A stretch of 64,000 bases of DNA from DASPWW01 sp963756745 (GCA_963756745.1 CAVWOU010000009.1:124001-188000); one strand, 5' to 3'. Counted from the stretch's first letter, positions 33,605 to 42,673 are shown. Made by a program: numbers and translations. Notes: generated from the sequence alone by a model not told the origin.

Positions 33605-34702
33605 TCACCCCGCCGGAACCGGCGCTCCCTGACGCGCGCGACGAGCGAACAGCGCGACAACCAGCAGCGCCGTCCCGACCGCGACGATCACCGGGCCGGC
33701 CGCGCCGGTCCCGAACGCGCGCATCACGCCGTAGGCAGCCGCTCCGAGCGCGCCGGCGGCGGGCAGGGTGAGCGCCCAGGCGAAGCCGATGTTGCTCGCC
33801 ACCCCCCACCGCATTCCGGGCAGGCGTCTCGCCGCGCCTGCCCCGATCACCCCACCCGAGATCACGTGCGTGGTGGAGAGCGGAAATCCGACGTACGACG
33901 AGGCGAGGATCACCGCCGCGCTCGAGCTCTGGGCCGAGAACCCCTGCGCCGCGTCCATCTTGATGATCCGCATTCCCATCGTCCGGATGATTCGCCAACC
34001 GCCGCCGTAGGTGCCGAAGCCGATCGCGGCCGCGGCCGAGACCACGACCCAGAACGGGACGTCGGAGCCGTCGGACAGGCTCCCGCCGGCAACCAGCGCG
34101 AGCGTGATCACCCCCATCGTCTTCTGGGCGTCGTTGGTGCCGTGCGCGAGCGCGAGCAGCCCGCCCGACACCGTCTGGCCGAGCCGAAACCCGCGCGTCA
34201 CGGTCCCCGGTCGCAGCCGCCCGACGATGCGGTAGGCGGCGAGGATCGCGAGCGCGCCGACCACGAGCGCGGCGATCGGTGCCAGGACCGCCGGGATCAG
34301 GAACTTGCCGACCACGCCGTCGGCGATCACGGCGTCTGCCCCGGCGGCCGCGATGGTCGATCCGACGAGACCGCCGATCAGGGCGTGCGAGGAGCTCGCG
34401 GGGAGGCCGAAGTACCACGTGAGCAGGTTCCACGCGAGCCCGCCGATGAGCCCGGCGAGCACGACCGCCGGCGTCACCGCGCCCACCTCGACCATGTCGT
34501 CGGCGATCGTCGCCGCTACCTGAAGCGAGATGAACGCCCCGGCGAAGGTCAGGATCGCGGCCGATGCGACGGCGAGCCGTGGCGGCAGCGCCTTGGTCGA
34601 GATCGACGTCGCGATCACCTCGGCGGTGTCGTGGAACCCGTTCGTGAACGCGAACGCGAGCGCGGTCGCGACGGCGAGCACGACAACGACGTCATCGCTC
34701 AT
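33605..34702 (-). CDS. pit: Low-affinity inorganic phosphate transporter, PiT family
   Basis: A 365-residue membrane protein with about ten helices. Both PiT signatures are present: NGFHDTAEVIATSISTKAL near the N-terminus and ALAHGTNDAQKTMGVI in the second half, together with LPASSSHALIGGLVG and PLSTTHVISGGVIG. It carries phosphate as a metal complex with protons or sodium. It follows the DUF47 gene by 48 bp and is part of the ppk1 operon, so imported phosphate can be stored as polyphosphate. Confidence 0.95.
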   Translation of the reverse strand: MSDDVVVVLAVATALAFAFTNGFHDTAEVIATSISTKALPPRLAVASAAILTFAGAFISLQVAATIADDMVEVGAVTPAVVLAGLIGGLAWNLLTWYFGLPASSSHALIGGLVGSTIAAAGADAVIADGVVGKFLIPAVLAPIAALVVGALAILAAYRIVGRLRPGTVTRGFRLGQTVSGGLLALAHGTNDAQKTMGVITLALVAGGSLSDGSDVPFWVVVSAAAAIGFGTYGGGWRIIRTMGMRIIKMDAAQGFSAQSSSAAVILASSYVGFPLSTTHVISGGVIGAGAARRLPGMRWGVASNIGFAWALTLPAAGALGAAAYGVMRAFGTGAAGPVIVAVGTALLVVALFARRARQGAPVPAG

Positions 34703-34750
34703 AAGACCACCTCAGGAGCAACCTACCCGCGACACGGACCACCGCGGGCA

Positions 34751-35374
34751 CTACGCGTTCTTGATGACGATGCCCTCGAGGATGTGCGCCGAGGTCTCGG
34801 TCGCGTCGATCGCGCGCTCAAGCACGTCGAAGATGTCCTTCCACCGGATCACGACCATCGGATCGATCCCGTTGGCGAACAGCGACGCCACGGCGTCGCG
34901 CGAGATCCGGTCTCCGTCGTTCTCGAGCCGGTGAATCTCGATCCAGTAGCGGTCCAGGTCCTTGAACCCGCGTAGGTTCGCGAGCGCCCCGTTGAGCTGC
35001 TCGCACGAGTTCACGAGCACCTCGGCCATCGCCTGGGCCTGCTCCATCGGCGCCTCGATCTGGTACAGGCCGAGGAAGTCGGCGCCCTCCTCGATGTAGT
35101 CCACGATGTCGTCGAGATTGGTCGCCAGCGCGTAGATGTCCTCGCGGTCCATCGGCGTGATGAAGGTCGTGTTCAGCCGCTGGACGATGTCGTGCGTGAT
35201 CCGGTCGCCCTCCTGCTCCGCCTTGAGGATGTCGCGCGCGAGGCCGCCGGGATCGTCGGGCCACTTGTCGAGCATCTCCCGAAGCAGGAGCGCGGCGCGC
35301 AGCGTGTTCTCACCCGCCTCGACGAAGAGGTCGAAGAACGCCCGGTCCCGGGGGATGAGCGAGATCGCGCTCAC
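34751..35374 (-). CDS. DUF47 (PhoU-like) Pit accessory protein
   Basis: A 207-residue all-helical protein of the DUF47 family: DFFDLFVEAGENTLRAALLL, ILKAEQEGDRITHDIVQRLN, FITPMDREDIYALATNLDDI and a C-terminal RISRDAVASLF. It resembles PhoU and nearly always adjoins a PiT gene, whose activity it is thought to modulate. It overlaps ppk1 by four bases. Confidence 0.92.
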   Translation of the reverse strand: MSAISLIPRDRAFFDLFVEAGENTLRAALLLREMLDKWPDDPGGLARDILKAEQEGDRITHDIVQRLNTTFITPMDREDIYALATNLDDIVDYIEEGADFLGLYQIEAPMEQAQAMAEVLVNSCEQLNGALANLRGFKDLDRYWIEIHRLENDGDRISRDAVASLFANGIDPMVVIRWKDIFDVLERAIDATETSAHILEGIVIKNA

Positions 35375-37572
35375 AGGGCCGGCTCGGCAGCCCCCGCGAG
35401 GTGGCGCTCGATCAGCTCGCGCTGCACGGACCGAGGCTCTCCGTCCGGCGAGCGACGCGTCCAGCGGCCCTCCGAGTCGAGCGTCCAGGCTCCGGTGTTG
35501 TCGGCCATCGAACGGTCGAGGACGTCGCCCAGCTCGGCCCGCAGGGGCGGGTCCTCGACGGGCGTGGTCAGCTCCACGCGGTTGTAGAGGTTGCGGGGCA
35601 TGAGGTCGGCCGAGCCGATGTAGATCGCCTCCTCCCCATCGTGCTCATACGAGTAGATTCGAGAGTGCTCGAGGAAGCGGCCGACAACCGAGACGACCTC
35701 GATGTTTTCCGACACGCCCGGCACGCCGGGCCGCAGGGCGCAGATTCCCCGCACGTTGAGCTCGACTCGCACGCCGGCCTGGGACGCCCGGTACAGCGCC
35801 CGAATCGAGGGCGGGTCGAGCAACGAGTTCATCTTCATCCTGATCCTCGCGGGCCGCTCGGGCGAGTGCGCCTCGATCGCGCGTTCGACCTCCGACAGGA
35901 TCCCCTCCTGGAGGTTGAACGGTGCCACGAGCACCTTTCGCGACTCCCGCGGGCGACCGTAGCCGGTCAGGTAGTTGAACATCTCGGCGACGTCGGCGCC
36001 GATCTCGGGGTCCACTGTGAACAGCCCCAGGTCCGTGTACAGGCCCGCGGTCTTGGGGTTGTAGTTGCCGGTGCCGATGTGGACGTAGTTGCGCACCCTG
36101 TCGCCCTCGCGCCGAACGACGAGTGTGCACTTGCAGTGCGTCTTCAATGACGGGATCCCGTACACGACGTGGACTCCCGCTTCCTCGAGCTTCTTCGCCC
36201 ACTGGATGTTCGCCTGCTCGTCGAACCGCGCCTTGAGCTCCACCATGCATACGGCCTGCTTGCCGCGCTCCGAAGCCTCGATCAGTGCCGGGACCAGCGG
36301 CGAGTCGGGGCTCGTTCGGTACACGGTCTGCTTGATCGCCAGCACGTCGGGGTCCTCGACGGCCTGCCTCACGAACCGCTCCACCGACGTCTCGAACGAG
36401 TCGTACGGGTGGTGGACGAGGATGTCCGCGTCGCGCATCGCGGCCATCACGTCCGGAGGCTTCCCCTCCTCGCCCTGCAGACGGGGCTGGGTGACTCCGG
36501 AGAACGACGGATAACGAAGCTCCTCGAACCCTGGCACCGCGGCGATGTCCCACAGGTCGTCCATTCCAAGCAGGCCCTCCGCCTCGTAGACCTGGTTGTC
36601 CTCGATGTCGAGGGCCCTGACGAGCTGCTCGCGGAACCTCGGGTGCATATCTCGCTCCACCTCGAGGCGCACGACCTCGCCAAAGCGCCGCCGGCGCAGC
36701 TCATCCTCGACGGCTTGAAGGAGATCGTCCGCCTCATCCGAGACGTCGTAGTCGGTGTCGCGAGTGACCCGGAACAGCGCGTAGTCGACGACCTCCATCC
36801 CCGGGAACAGCGCCCCGAGGTTGTGAGCGATCACTTCCTCGAGCGAGACGAACGTCGTCCCGTCGCCGAGGGAGAGGAAGCGCCGCAGGAGCTCCTTCGG
36901 AACCTTGACGCGAGCGAACACCTCGTCGTGCTGGTCGGGGTCCCGGAGCACGACGCCAAGGCTCAGCGAGAGGTTCGAGATGTACGGGAACGGCCGGCCG
37001 TGGCCGATCACCAGCGGAGTCAGCGTCGGGAAGATCTGGCGCTGGAACAGGTTGTCGAGCTCGGCGCGCTCGGCGTCGTTGGCGGACGCGACCGAAATCA
37101 GCCGGATCCCGTGCTCGGCGAGAGTGGGACGAAGGTCGCCCTCGAAGCACGCGCGCAGGCGGCTCCGGAGTCCGGTGACCCGGGCGTGAATCGCGTCGAT
37201 CTGCTCCCTCGCGCTCATCCCGTCCGCGCCGCGCGCGTCGCGCCCCGCCTCGATCTGGTCATGGAGGTTGGCGACGCGAACCATGAAGAACTCGTCGAGG
37301 TTGTCCTGGTAGATGGCGCAGAACTTGACCCGCTCGAGCAGCGGGACGGACGGGTCCTCGGCGAGCTGGAGAACGCGGTCGTTGAAGTCCAGCCACGACA
37401 GCTCGCGGTTGAAGTAGAGCGAGGTGTCCTCGAGGTCGGGCGCGGACGGCTCTGCGCGGGCGGCGACGCTGGGCGGGGACTCGACTGCTTGCTTCTCCTC
37501 TCCTACGAGAGTGCTCTGGTCTGAGTCGGCGCGGTTGGTCATCAATCTCCAGACCCGCGAGGGCAGGTCCAT
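35371..37572 (-). CDS. ppk1: Polyphosphate kinase 1
   Basis: A 733-residue enzyme of normal size. The N-terminal domain starts YFNRELSWLDFNDRVL; the head domain has FPTLTPLVIGHGRPFPYISN; the catalytic part holds VHHPYDSFE, AIKQTVYRTS and the phospho-histidine in YVHIGTGNYNPKTAGLYTDL. It makes polyphosphate from ATP. The first 40 residues are unconserved, and ATG 37542 is an alternative start. It lies between the HD hydrolase and DUF47 genes. Confidence 0.96.
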   Translation of the reverse strand: MDLPSRVWRLMTNRADSDQSTLVGEEKQAVESPPSVAARAEPSAPDLEDTSLYFNRELSWLDFNDRVLQLAEDPSVPLLERVKFCAIYQDNLDEFFMVRVANLHDQIEAGRDARGADGMSAREQIDAIHARVTGLRSRLRACFEGDLRPTLAEHGIRLISVASANDAERAELDNLFQRQIFPTLTPLVIGHGRPFPYISNLSLSLGVVLRDPDQHDEVFARVKVPKELLRRFLSLGDGTTFVSLEEVIAHNLGALFPGMEVVDYALFRVTRDTDYDVSDEADDLLQAVEDELRRRRFGEVVRLEVERDMHPRFREQLVRALDIEDNQVYEAEGLLGMDDLWDIAAVPGFEELRYPSFSGVTQPRLQGEEGKPPDVMAAMRDADILVHHPYDSFETSVERFVRQAVEDPDVLAIKQTVYRTSPDSPLVPALIEASERGKQAVCMVELKARFDEQANIQWAKKLEEAGVHVVYGIPSLKTHCKCTLVVRREGDRVRNYVHIGTGNYNPKTAGLYTDLGLFTVDPEIGADVAEMFNYLTGYGRPRESRKVLVAPFNLQEGILSEVERAIEAHSPERPARIRMKMNSLLDPPSIRALYRASQAGVRVELNVRGICALRPGVPGVSENIEVVSVVGRFLEHSRIYSYEHDGEEAIYIGSADLMPRNLYNRVELTTPVEDPPLRAELGDVLDRSMADNTGAWTLDSEGRWTRRSPDGEPRSVQRELIERHLAGAAEPAL

Positions 37573-37577
37573 GCTAG

Positions 37578-38135
37578 CTAGGAGCGGGCGGCGTGCTGGC
37601 GATCGGCATCAAGCGCCCGCAACGCCTGCTCGAGCTCCTCGAGGAAGGGAAGCTCGGGGTGGGCCTCTCGAAGCTCGATCAGCGTCCGTCTGTAGTGATC
37701 AAGCTTGGCTTCCGAGAGGTTCCCACCCCCGTCATGGTGGAGGGCCCTCGTCTTCGCGAGCTTGTCGGCGGCGTAGATCGCCGCCGCGCGGGTGGAGTGA
37801 TCCGAGACCCGTGCGCGGTGCTCGGCCTTGCGCTCCTCGTAGGGCTCGATCGAGGCGTCCTCGGTCATCACGCATACCAGCTCCGCGACCCGTGGGCCGA
37901 AGCGGTCTCCCACCTCCGCGAGGTCGGTATCGGTGTCCTCGATCACGTCGTGCAGCAGCGCCGCGGCGACGACCTCGTCGTCGTACCCCGCGTCGTGCAG
38001 CAGCCTTCCGACCTCGGCTGGGTGGTCGATGTTGGTGCTGTTCCGGCGCCGCGCGCCGTGATGCGCTTCGGCGGCCACCTCGTAGGCCTCCTCGAGGAGC
38101 CGTGGTCCCTGGGCAAATCCGGGGATACCGTCCAT
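37578..38135 (-). CDS. HD-domain protein of the SpoT/Mesh1 (ppGpp hydrolase) type
   Basis: A 185-residue protein built as a single HD domain: AYEVAAEAHHGARRR, NIDHPAEVGRLLHDAGY, VAAALLHDVIEDTDTDLAEV and a closing AIYAADKLAKTRAL. The order H, HD, ED, D with the HDVIEDT core is that of the hydrolase half of RelA/SpoT and of Mesh1, which remove pyrophosphate from (p)ppGpp. No synthetase domain is present. It is the first gene of the ppk1-DUF47-pit operon, five bases before ppk1, so a link between alarmone and polyphosphate is suggested. Confidence 0.75.
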   Translation of the reverse strand: MDGIPGFAQGPRLLEEAYEVAAEAHHGARRRNSTNIDHPAEVGRLLHDAGYDDEVVAAALLHDVIEDTDTDLAEVGDRFGPRVAELVCVMTEDASIEPYEERKAEHRARVSDHSTRAAAIYAADKLAKTRALHHDGGGNLSEAKLDHYRRTLIELREAHPELPFLEELEQALRALDADRQHAARS

Positions 38136-38175
38136 GCTCGAGCCCTCGCTTCCTTTGACCTAGCGCGCAAGCTTA

Positions 38176-38280
38176 GTTGCACCGCCTCGGGCGCGCGAGC
38201 CGCTCGCGCAGGCTCGGGGAGCCCGCGAGCTCGAGCACCGCGTCGGCAAGCGCCGCGTAGCGACGCGCCCGACCATGCGA
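38176..38280 (-). pseudogene. Possible remnant of a glycosyltransferase C-terminus
   Basis: In one frame the minus strand reads ARRYAALADAVLELAGSPSL and ends in RERLARPRRCN before a stop. This looks like the last helix of a GT4-type glycosyltransferase, but nothing upstream continues the homology. It lies in the 228-bp space between the CHAD and HD genes, which otherwise holds nothing I can identify. Confidence 0.25.
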
Positions 38281-38363
38281 ACCAATCGCATTCCGCCTCA
38301 GGACGCTAGACGGCGTCCCCCGGGCGCGGGTGAAGTGGTGGTGACGGGGACGTGAAAGCGCGG

Positions 38364-39110
38364 TTACGCGCTGGTCGAGCTGTGCCCGGTGCGCGAGCCT
38401 CCGCCGCCGGACGTTTGGGCCGTCCTGCGAGCGTCGGCCAGCTCGGCGGCGGCGCGGCGGGCGCGCTCGAGCGCCTCGCGCTCTTCGCGCTCGGCCTCGG
38501 CCAGCTCCGCTCGCGCACGCTCGGCCTGGCGGGCGGCGCGTCTGCGCGCGCGGGCATCCTCGAGGACGCGCGCGGCGGCGCGCTCGAGACGGTCCCACGT
38601 TCCCTTCTCCTCCTCGCGCGCCCACATCTCCCCGAAGCGATCGAACAGGAGCCCGCGCCGGGCCTGGATGTACACGGCCAGCGACTCGAGCCCGCGATAA
38701 GCCGTGCGGTGCCGCGCCAGGCCTACCAGCCGCGGGTCGAGGTCGGGGGCGTCGCCGGCCCGCCCCCGGATCGACGACGAGTCCCGCAAGCGAAGCTCGG
38801 CCGCGTGATCGTGGACGCGCGGAAGCAGCACGTCGCAGTCGTGCATCTCGCCGAGCACGTCCTGGAGGTCGCGAGCGCGACGGCGCGCCGTCTCGCCGGC
38901 GCGGCCGAAGCAGAACTCGGTCGCCTCGAGCACGTACCGCAGGCGCTTGGCCGCGATCCGCATGTCGTGCTGGGCCTCGATCTCTTCGGGGTCGAGCGCA
39001 CGGGGTATGAACGAGCGCAGCTCATCGAGGCGCACGCGCACGATGCGGGCCGCGTTCTCGGCGAGCGGCCTGGCGGGATCGAGCTTCTTGACGCGACGTG
39101 CCTTCATCAT
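38364..39110 (-). CDS. CHAD-domain protein with coiled-coil tail
   Basis: A 248-residue CHAD protein. The conserved core is EEIEAQHDMRIAAKRLRYVL, then RDLQDVLGEMHDCDVLLPRV; His and Arg/Lys residues along these helices bind polyphosphate in known CHAD proteins. Residues 165-230 form a highly charged Ala/Glu/Arg coiled coil, followed by a Gly/Ser/Thr tail. The ATG at 39110 overlaps the upstream CHAD stop (ATGA). It probably localises to polyphosphate granules with its partner. Confidence 0.9.
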   Translation of the reverse strand: MMKARRVKKLDPARPLAENAARIVRVRLDELRSFIPRALDPEEIEAQHDMRIAAKRLRYVLEATEFCFGRAGETARRRARDLQDVLGEMHDCDVLLPRVHDHAAELRLRDSSSIRGRAGDAPDLDPRLVGLARHRTAYRGLESLAVYIQARRGLLFDRFGEMWAREEEKGTWDRLERAAARVLEDARARRRAARQAERARAELAEAEREEREALERARRAAAELADARRTAQTSGGGGSRTGHSSTSA

Positions 39111-39643
39111 GCCGGGCCGTCCGTCCTGTTCCCGTCCCGCGGGGCCGCCGGCGACTCCTCGGGCGCCATCGCCCGCGCCTCCGAGACGAGCTCGATCAGC
39201 CGCTCGTGGAGGCCGGCGAGGCGATCGGCGACCACGATTCTCCCGAGCTGCTCGTTGGCCTGCCGTTGCTCGTCGCGAAACTTCGTCACCAGGCTCGCGA
39301 TTCCGGCCTGGTCGGCGGCCGGCATCTTCGCCGAGAGCCCCTCCAGGGAGGAGATCGCGACGTCGCGGTCGCGCCGCTCGCCCAGAGCGTCCGCGAGCTG
39401 CTTGACGTCCTTGAGGTCGGCCTTGAGCTGCCTGGGTGGGAAGCACGGCTCGAAGATCTCGAGCGTCGCCCGGAGGCGCCGCGTCGCGACGCGCATGTCG
39501 TGGACGCGCTCGATGTCGCCAGTGTCAAGAACCCCGGCAGCATGGTCGGCGAGCTCCTGGGATCGAACCTCGACGATCTTCGCCGCGGCGGCGGCGTAGG
39601 AGTCCTCCGCAGACAATCCGGGGATATCGCGCGCCTTCGCCAC
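39107..39643 (-). CDS. CHAD-domain protein
   Basis: A 178-residue compact CHAD protein: AGVLDTGDIERVHDMRVATR, RLRATLEIFEPCFP, LKDVKQLADALGERRDRDVA. It retains the basic helix pattern that contacts polyphosphate. Its stop overlaps the second CHAD gene by four bases, so the two are made together. It begins 34 bp after ppx ends. Confidence 0.92.
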   Translation of the reverse strand: MAKARDIPGLSAEDSYAAAAAKIVEVRSQELADHAAGVLDTGDIERVHDMRVATRRLRATLEIFEPCFPPRQLKADLKDVKQLADALGERRDRDVAISSLEGLSAKMPAADQAGIASLVTKFRDEQRQANEQLGRIVVADRLAGLHERLIELVSEARAMAPEESPAAPRDGNRTDGPA

Positions 39644-39677
39644 GACCGGCGGGAGTGTATCGACGGGGTACGGGCCG

Positions 39678-40595
39678 CTACGCGAGCTCCGCGCCGCTTG
39701 CGCCGCCCGTGCCGCCGGTCAGCGAGCCGTTCAAGAGGTCGAGGATCACGCCCTCGCGGAGCCCGCCCTTGCCGATCTGAAGCGGCCGGCCGAGCAGCTC
39801 GGAAACCTTCTCGAGAAGCAGCACCCCGGTCGGGAGGATGCGAACGCGCGTCGGATCGAGCTCGAAGCGCCGGGCTACCTCCGGCACCGAGTCGGTGGAG
39901 AAGATCCGCATGGCGCGCTCCAGCGTCTCGTACTCGAGCTCGGCCCCGACAACCTTGCGCAGAGAGGTCGCGCTCCCGCCGACCGCCACCGCCTGCTCGG
40001 GTTGGGGCAGGTCGGCGCTCTCGAAGAACTCGGCGATGTGCTCGCGAACCGCACGCAGCTCGGATGCGGACGGTGGATCGCTGGCGAGGAACGTATCGGC
40101 GAGCAACCCGGAGCCGATCTTGAACGAGTGGACCTCCTCGACGCCTCGCTCGATCGTCCCGGTGATCACCTCGGTCGAGCCGCCGCCGACATCCACCACG
40201 GCGATCACGCCGCTCGTTGGATGGCCGAGCGTCTTCGTCGCCCCGATGAAGGCGAGCCGACCTTCCTCGTGCTCGCTCAGGACCTCGACCTCGACCCCGG
40301 CGACGCGTTCGATCTCCTCGACCACCTCGTCGCGGTTATCGGCCTCGCGAATCGCGGCCGTTGCGACAGTCCTGATTGCCTCCGCGCCGACCTCCTCCGC
40401 GAGACGTACCTGGGTCGCGACCGTGTCGGCGATCTCCGTCACCTTCTCATCGAGGATCGTCCCGTTCTTGCGGGCGGACTTCCCGATCCGCGTGTAGGTG
40501 CGCTGCTCCATGACCGTGCGGAGCTGGCCCTCCTTGGGCTCCGCCACCAACACCCGGGTCGTGTTCGAGCCGATGTCGATCGCGGCGCAGACCAT
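39678..40595 (-). CDS. ppx: Exopolyphosphatase, Ppx/GppA family
   Basis: A 305-residue ASKHA-fold protein: AAIDIGSNTTRVLVAE (phosphate 1 loop), VATAAIREADNRDEVVEEIE, VDVGGGSTEVITG (phosphate 2 loop) and the adenosine-type loop AVAVGGSATSLRKV. This short actinobacterial form lacks the C-terminal HD-like domains of E. coli Ppx. It hydrolyses polyphosphate or pppGpp. The ATG at 40595 removes a long unrelated upstream extension. Confidence 0.93.
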   Translation of the reverse strand: MVCAAIDIGSNTTRVLVAEPKEGQLRTVMEQRTYTRIGKSARKNGTILDEKVTEIADTVATQVRLAEEVGAEAIRTVATAAIREADNRDEVVEEIERVAGVEVEVLSEHEEGRLAFIGATKTLGHPTSGVIAVVDVGGGSTEVITGTIERGVEEVHSFKIGSGLLADTFLASDPPSASELRAVREHIAEFFESADLPQPEQAVAVGGSATSLRKVVGAELEYETLERAMRIFSTDSVPEVARRFELDPTRVRILPTGVLLLEKVSELLGRPLQIGKGGLREGVILDLLNGSLTGGTGGASGAELA

Positions 40596-40735
40596 CGAGC
40601 CCGATCTTTTCAGAGCTCCCGGAGCAATCAATTCCGGCCGCGTGCTCCGCTCTCGCTCGCTCGCACTCACATGACCGGCAGCCTTGCTCGCTCGCTCCCG
40701 CGTCCGCGGCCGGGTTTCAGAAAGCTCTGTCAGAA

Positions 40736-41626
40736 CTAGAGTCCCACGACGTCGGCGAGCGGCTCGGGCGCGGCTGGCTCGGGCGCCGGAGCCATCCTCG
40801 GCCGGACGCGCGGGGCGCGCGATGCCAGCGCGCCCGCCGCGCGTCCGAGCCCCCCGGGAAGGCTGCGCAGCCCAATTCCCGCCGTCGCCTGGGCAAGCTT
40901 CAGGCGGCTCCCCTGCTCTCCCCCGGGCTCGGCGAGGCCGGCACGGACGTGCCACAGGAACTCCTGGGGGGAGCCGGCCGAGGGCGTCTCCGTATAGGTG
41001 AGGCCCGTGTGGATCCCGCCGTGATCGTCGGACCCGCCGATCCCCACCCCACCGCAGGCCTCGCGGAACGCGAGCGCGGGGGCGTTGAACGCCGTGCCGA
41101 AGTAGCCGCTGCGAACCTCCCAGATCGGGAACAGCTGCGCAAGCCGGTGCCGGTGGCGAAGCGTCAGCGGCTCCTCGACCTCCCAGAACGGATGCGCGAG
41201 CGCGGCGACGATTCCGCGCTCCTGGAGGTACTCCGCGCACGACTCCACGTCGACCGCACGTTCCTGGAGCCTCGCGTGATCGTCGGGGTCGATCCCGTAG
41301 CAGAGCACATGGACCTCGCGCGGCTCGTTCCTGAACCGGGCCGTGAGCTCCTCGGAGACGAAGACATCGGGACGATCGGCGATCCGCAGCGCGCCCTCGA
41401 TCGTGTCGTGGTCGGTGATCGTCACGAAGTCCATTCCGCGGCGCTTGGCCAGCTCGTACAGCGCCTCGGGCTCCGTCGCGCACTCGCCGAAGAACAGCGC
41501 CTTGCGAACCTCGGGCTTCGTCAACCGCGATGCCACGGAGTGACAGTGCATGTCGACCCGAGAGGGTGCTGCGGCGATCGGAGGTTGATTCGCGGCCGAC
41601 CGGGCGATCCTCGTGCCCTGCTCCAT
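40736..41626 (-). CDS. PHP-domain phosphoesterase-like protein
   Basis: A 296-residue PHP protein. Metal ligands are visible in DMHCHSVASRL, FVTITDHDTIEGAL, VAALAHPFWEV and GGSDDHGGIH. The last 60 residues (Pro/Ala-rich) are not conserved. PHP proteins are metal-dependent phosphoesterases. ATG 41626 is preferred over GTG 41653, which lies only four bases from a Pho-box-like element (41658-41701). That box implies induction by phosphate starvation, consistent with the pst genes upstream. Confidence 0.82.
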   Translation of the reverse strand: MEQGTRIARSAANQPPIAAAPSRVDMHCHSVASRLTKPEVRKALFFGECATEPEALYELAKRRGMDFVTITDHDTIEGALRIADRPDVFVSEELTARFRNEPREVHVLCYGIDPDDHARLQERAVDVESCAEYLQERGIVAALAHPFWEVEEPLTLRHRHRLAQLFPIWEVRSGYFGTAFNAPALAFREACGGVGIGGSDDHGGIHTGLTYTETPSAGSPQEFLWHVRAGLAEPGGEQGSRLKLAQATAGIGLRSLPGGLGRAAGALASRAPRVRPRMAPAPEPAAPEPLADVVGL

Positions 41627-41657
41627 CGACGTCCAAGTGTCGCCACGGGTCACCTGA

Positions 41658-41701
41658 GAACGGTTAACGGGCGGCGAAGCCGGCGTGAAATGGTTGTGAA
41701 C
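41658..41701 (-). promoter_or_regulatory. Pho-box-like direct repeats before the PHP gene
   Basis: Four 11-base units on the minus strand: GTTCACAACCA, TTTCACGCCGG, CTTCGCCGCCC, GTTAACCGTTC. The phased GTTCAC-like heads match the actinobacterial PhoP box (GTTCACC every 11 bp). The box ends 31 bases before the preferred ATG of the PHP gene. The rest of the interval to phoU (41702-41958) holds no gene or other element that I can see. Confidence 0.62.
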
Positions 41702-41958
41702 TTCCCTGCAATCCCGCGATTACGGGATGGTTAGTGCTCCTCGACGCGCACCGGCTCAGCCGTCACGGCGACTCGATGTTGGACAGGCCTATCGCGCAGC
41801 ATGAGCGGCGTGACACCGCATCGCCTCGCAATCCGCCGAACCGGCCGCAGCCCGACGAGCTGCTAGCCGCGACGAGCGAGGCGCTCTCGGTCGCGCCTGC
41901 GTCCGCACCGGCGCGCGCCGCGACAGTCTGCCTCCTCGTCACCGGCTGCGAGAGGAAG

Positions 41959-42666
41959 CTACTGAGGCTGGGGCGCGACTTCGCCCGGGTGCGAGGCGTC
42001 CTCGAACTCGCGGAACAGCCCGGTGACGACGAACGCGACCTGCTCGCCGATGTCGACCGCGTTGTCGCCGACCCGCTCGAGAGCGCGGGCCACGAGCATC
42101 ATCGTCATCGCCCATTCGCGGCGGTCCTCGTTGTCGCCGACTTGCAGCGCGAGGTTGAAGACCTCGCGGTTCAGGTTGTCGATCACGTCGTCCTGGCGCA
42201 CGAGGTCGCGGGCGAGATCGACATCGCGATCGGCGAACGCGCGCTTCGCCTGCGTGATCAGACTCCGCGCCTGCTTGCCCATCGTGACGATGTCGCGCAC
42301 CATCTCCTCGTCTGCGGGTGGCTCGTGGCCGGCGATCGGGATGACCTTCGCGATGTTCACGCACTGGTCCCCCATCCGCTCCATGTTGTTCATCACATGG
42401 AGGAGCGCCGAGATCAGGCGCAGGTCGGTCGCGACGGGCGCCTGCGTCGCGAGCAGGGTCAAGATCGCCTGGTGGACCTCGAGGTAGCGCCCGTCGATCC
42501 GGTCGTCGTCGGCGATAACGAGCTCCGCGAGCTCGACGTCCTGGTGCTCGGCGGCTTCGATCGTGCGATCGAGCGTCTGGACGACGAGATCGAGCCCGCC
42601 GAGCGCCTGCTGCTCTAGCCTCTCGAGCTCCTCCTGATAATGGACTCGGGTGGACTCGTGTGGCAC
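41959..42666 (-). CDS. phoU: Phosphate signalling regulator PhoU
   Basis: A 235-residue helical protein with two PhoU repeats: YQEELERLEQQALGGLDLVV with ADDDRIDGRYLEVHQAIL, and the NNMERMGDQCVNIAK and RALERVGDNAVDIGEQVAF motifs that hold metal clusters. PhoU connects the Pst transporter to the sensor kinase and lowers Pho signalling when phosphate is ample. It follows pstB by seven bases. Confidence 0.96.
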   Translation of the reverse strand: MPHESTRVHYQEELERLEQQALGGLDLVVQTLDRTIEAAEHQDVELAELVIADDDRIDGRYLEVHQAILTLLATQAPVATDLRLISALLHVMNNMERMGDQCVNIAKVIPIAGHEPPADEEMVRDIVTMGKQARSLITQAKRAFADRDVDLARDLVRQDDVIDNLNREVFNLALQVGDNEDRREWAMTMMLVARALERVGDNAVDIGEQVAFVVTGLFREFEDASHPGEVAPQPQ

Positions 42667-42673
42667 GGAGCCG

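Noticed and set aside
40596..40735. CGCTCGCTCG-rich segment between ppx and the PHP gene
   Set aside because: Simple low-complexity repeats and a weak inverted CAGAGCT/AGCTCTG; no convincing terminator or gene.
39678..41636. Apparent 652-residue protein reading into ppx
   Set aside because: The first 347 residues are the PHP gene read in another frame; the ppx homology starts at 40595.
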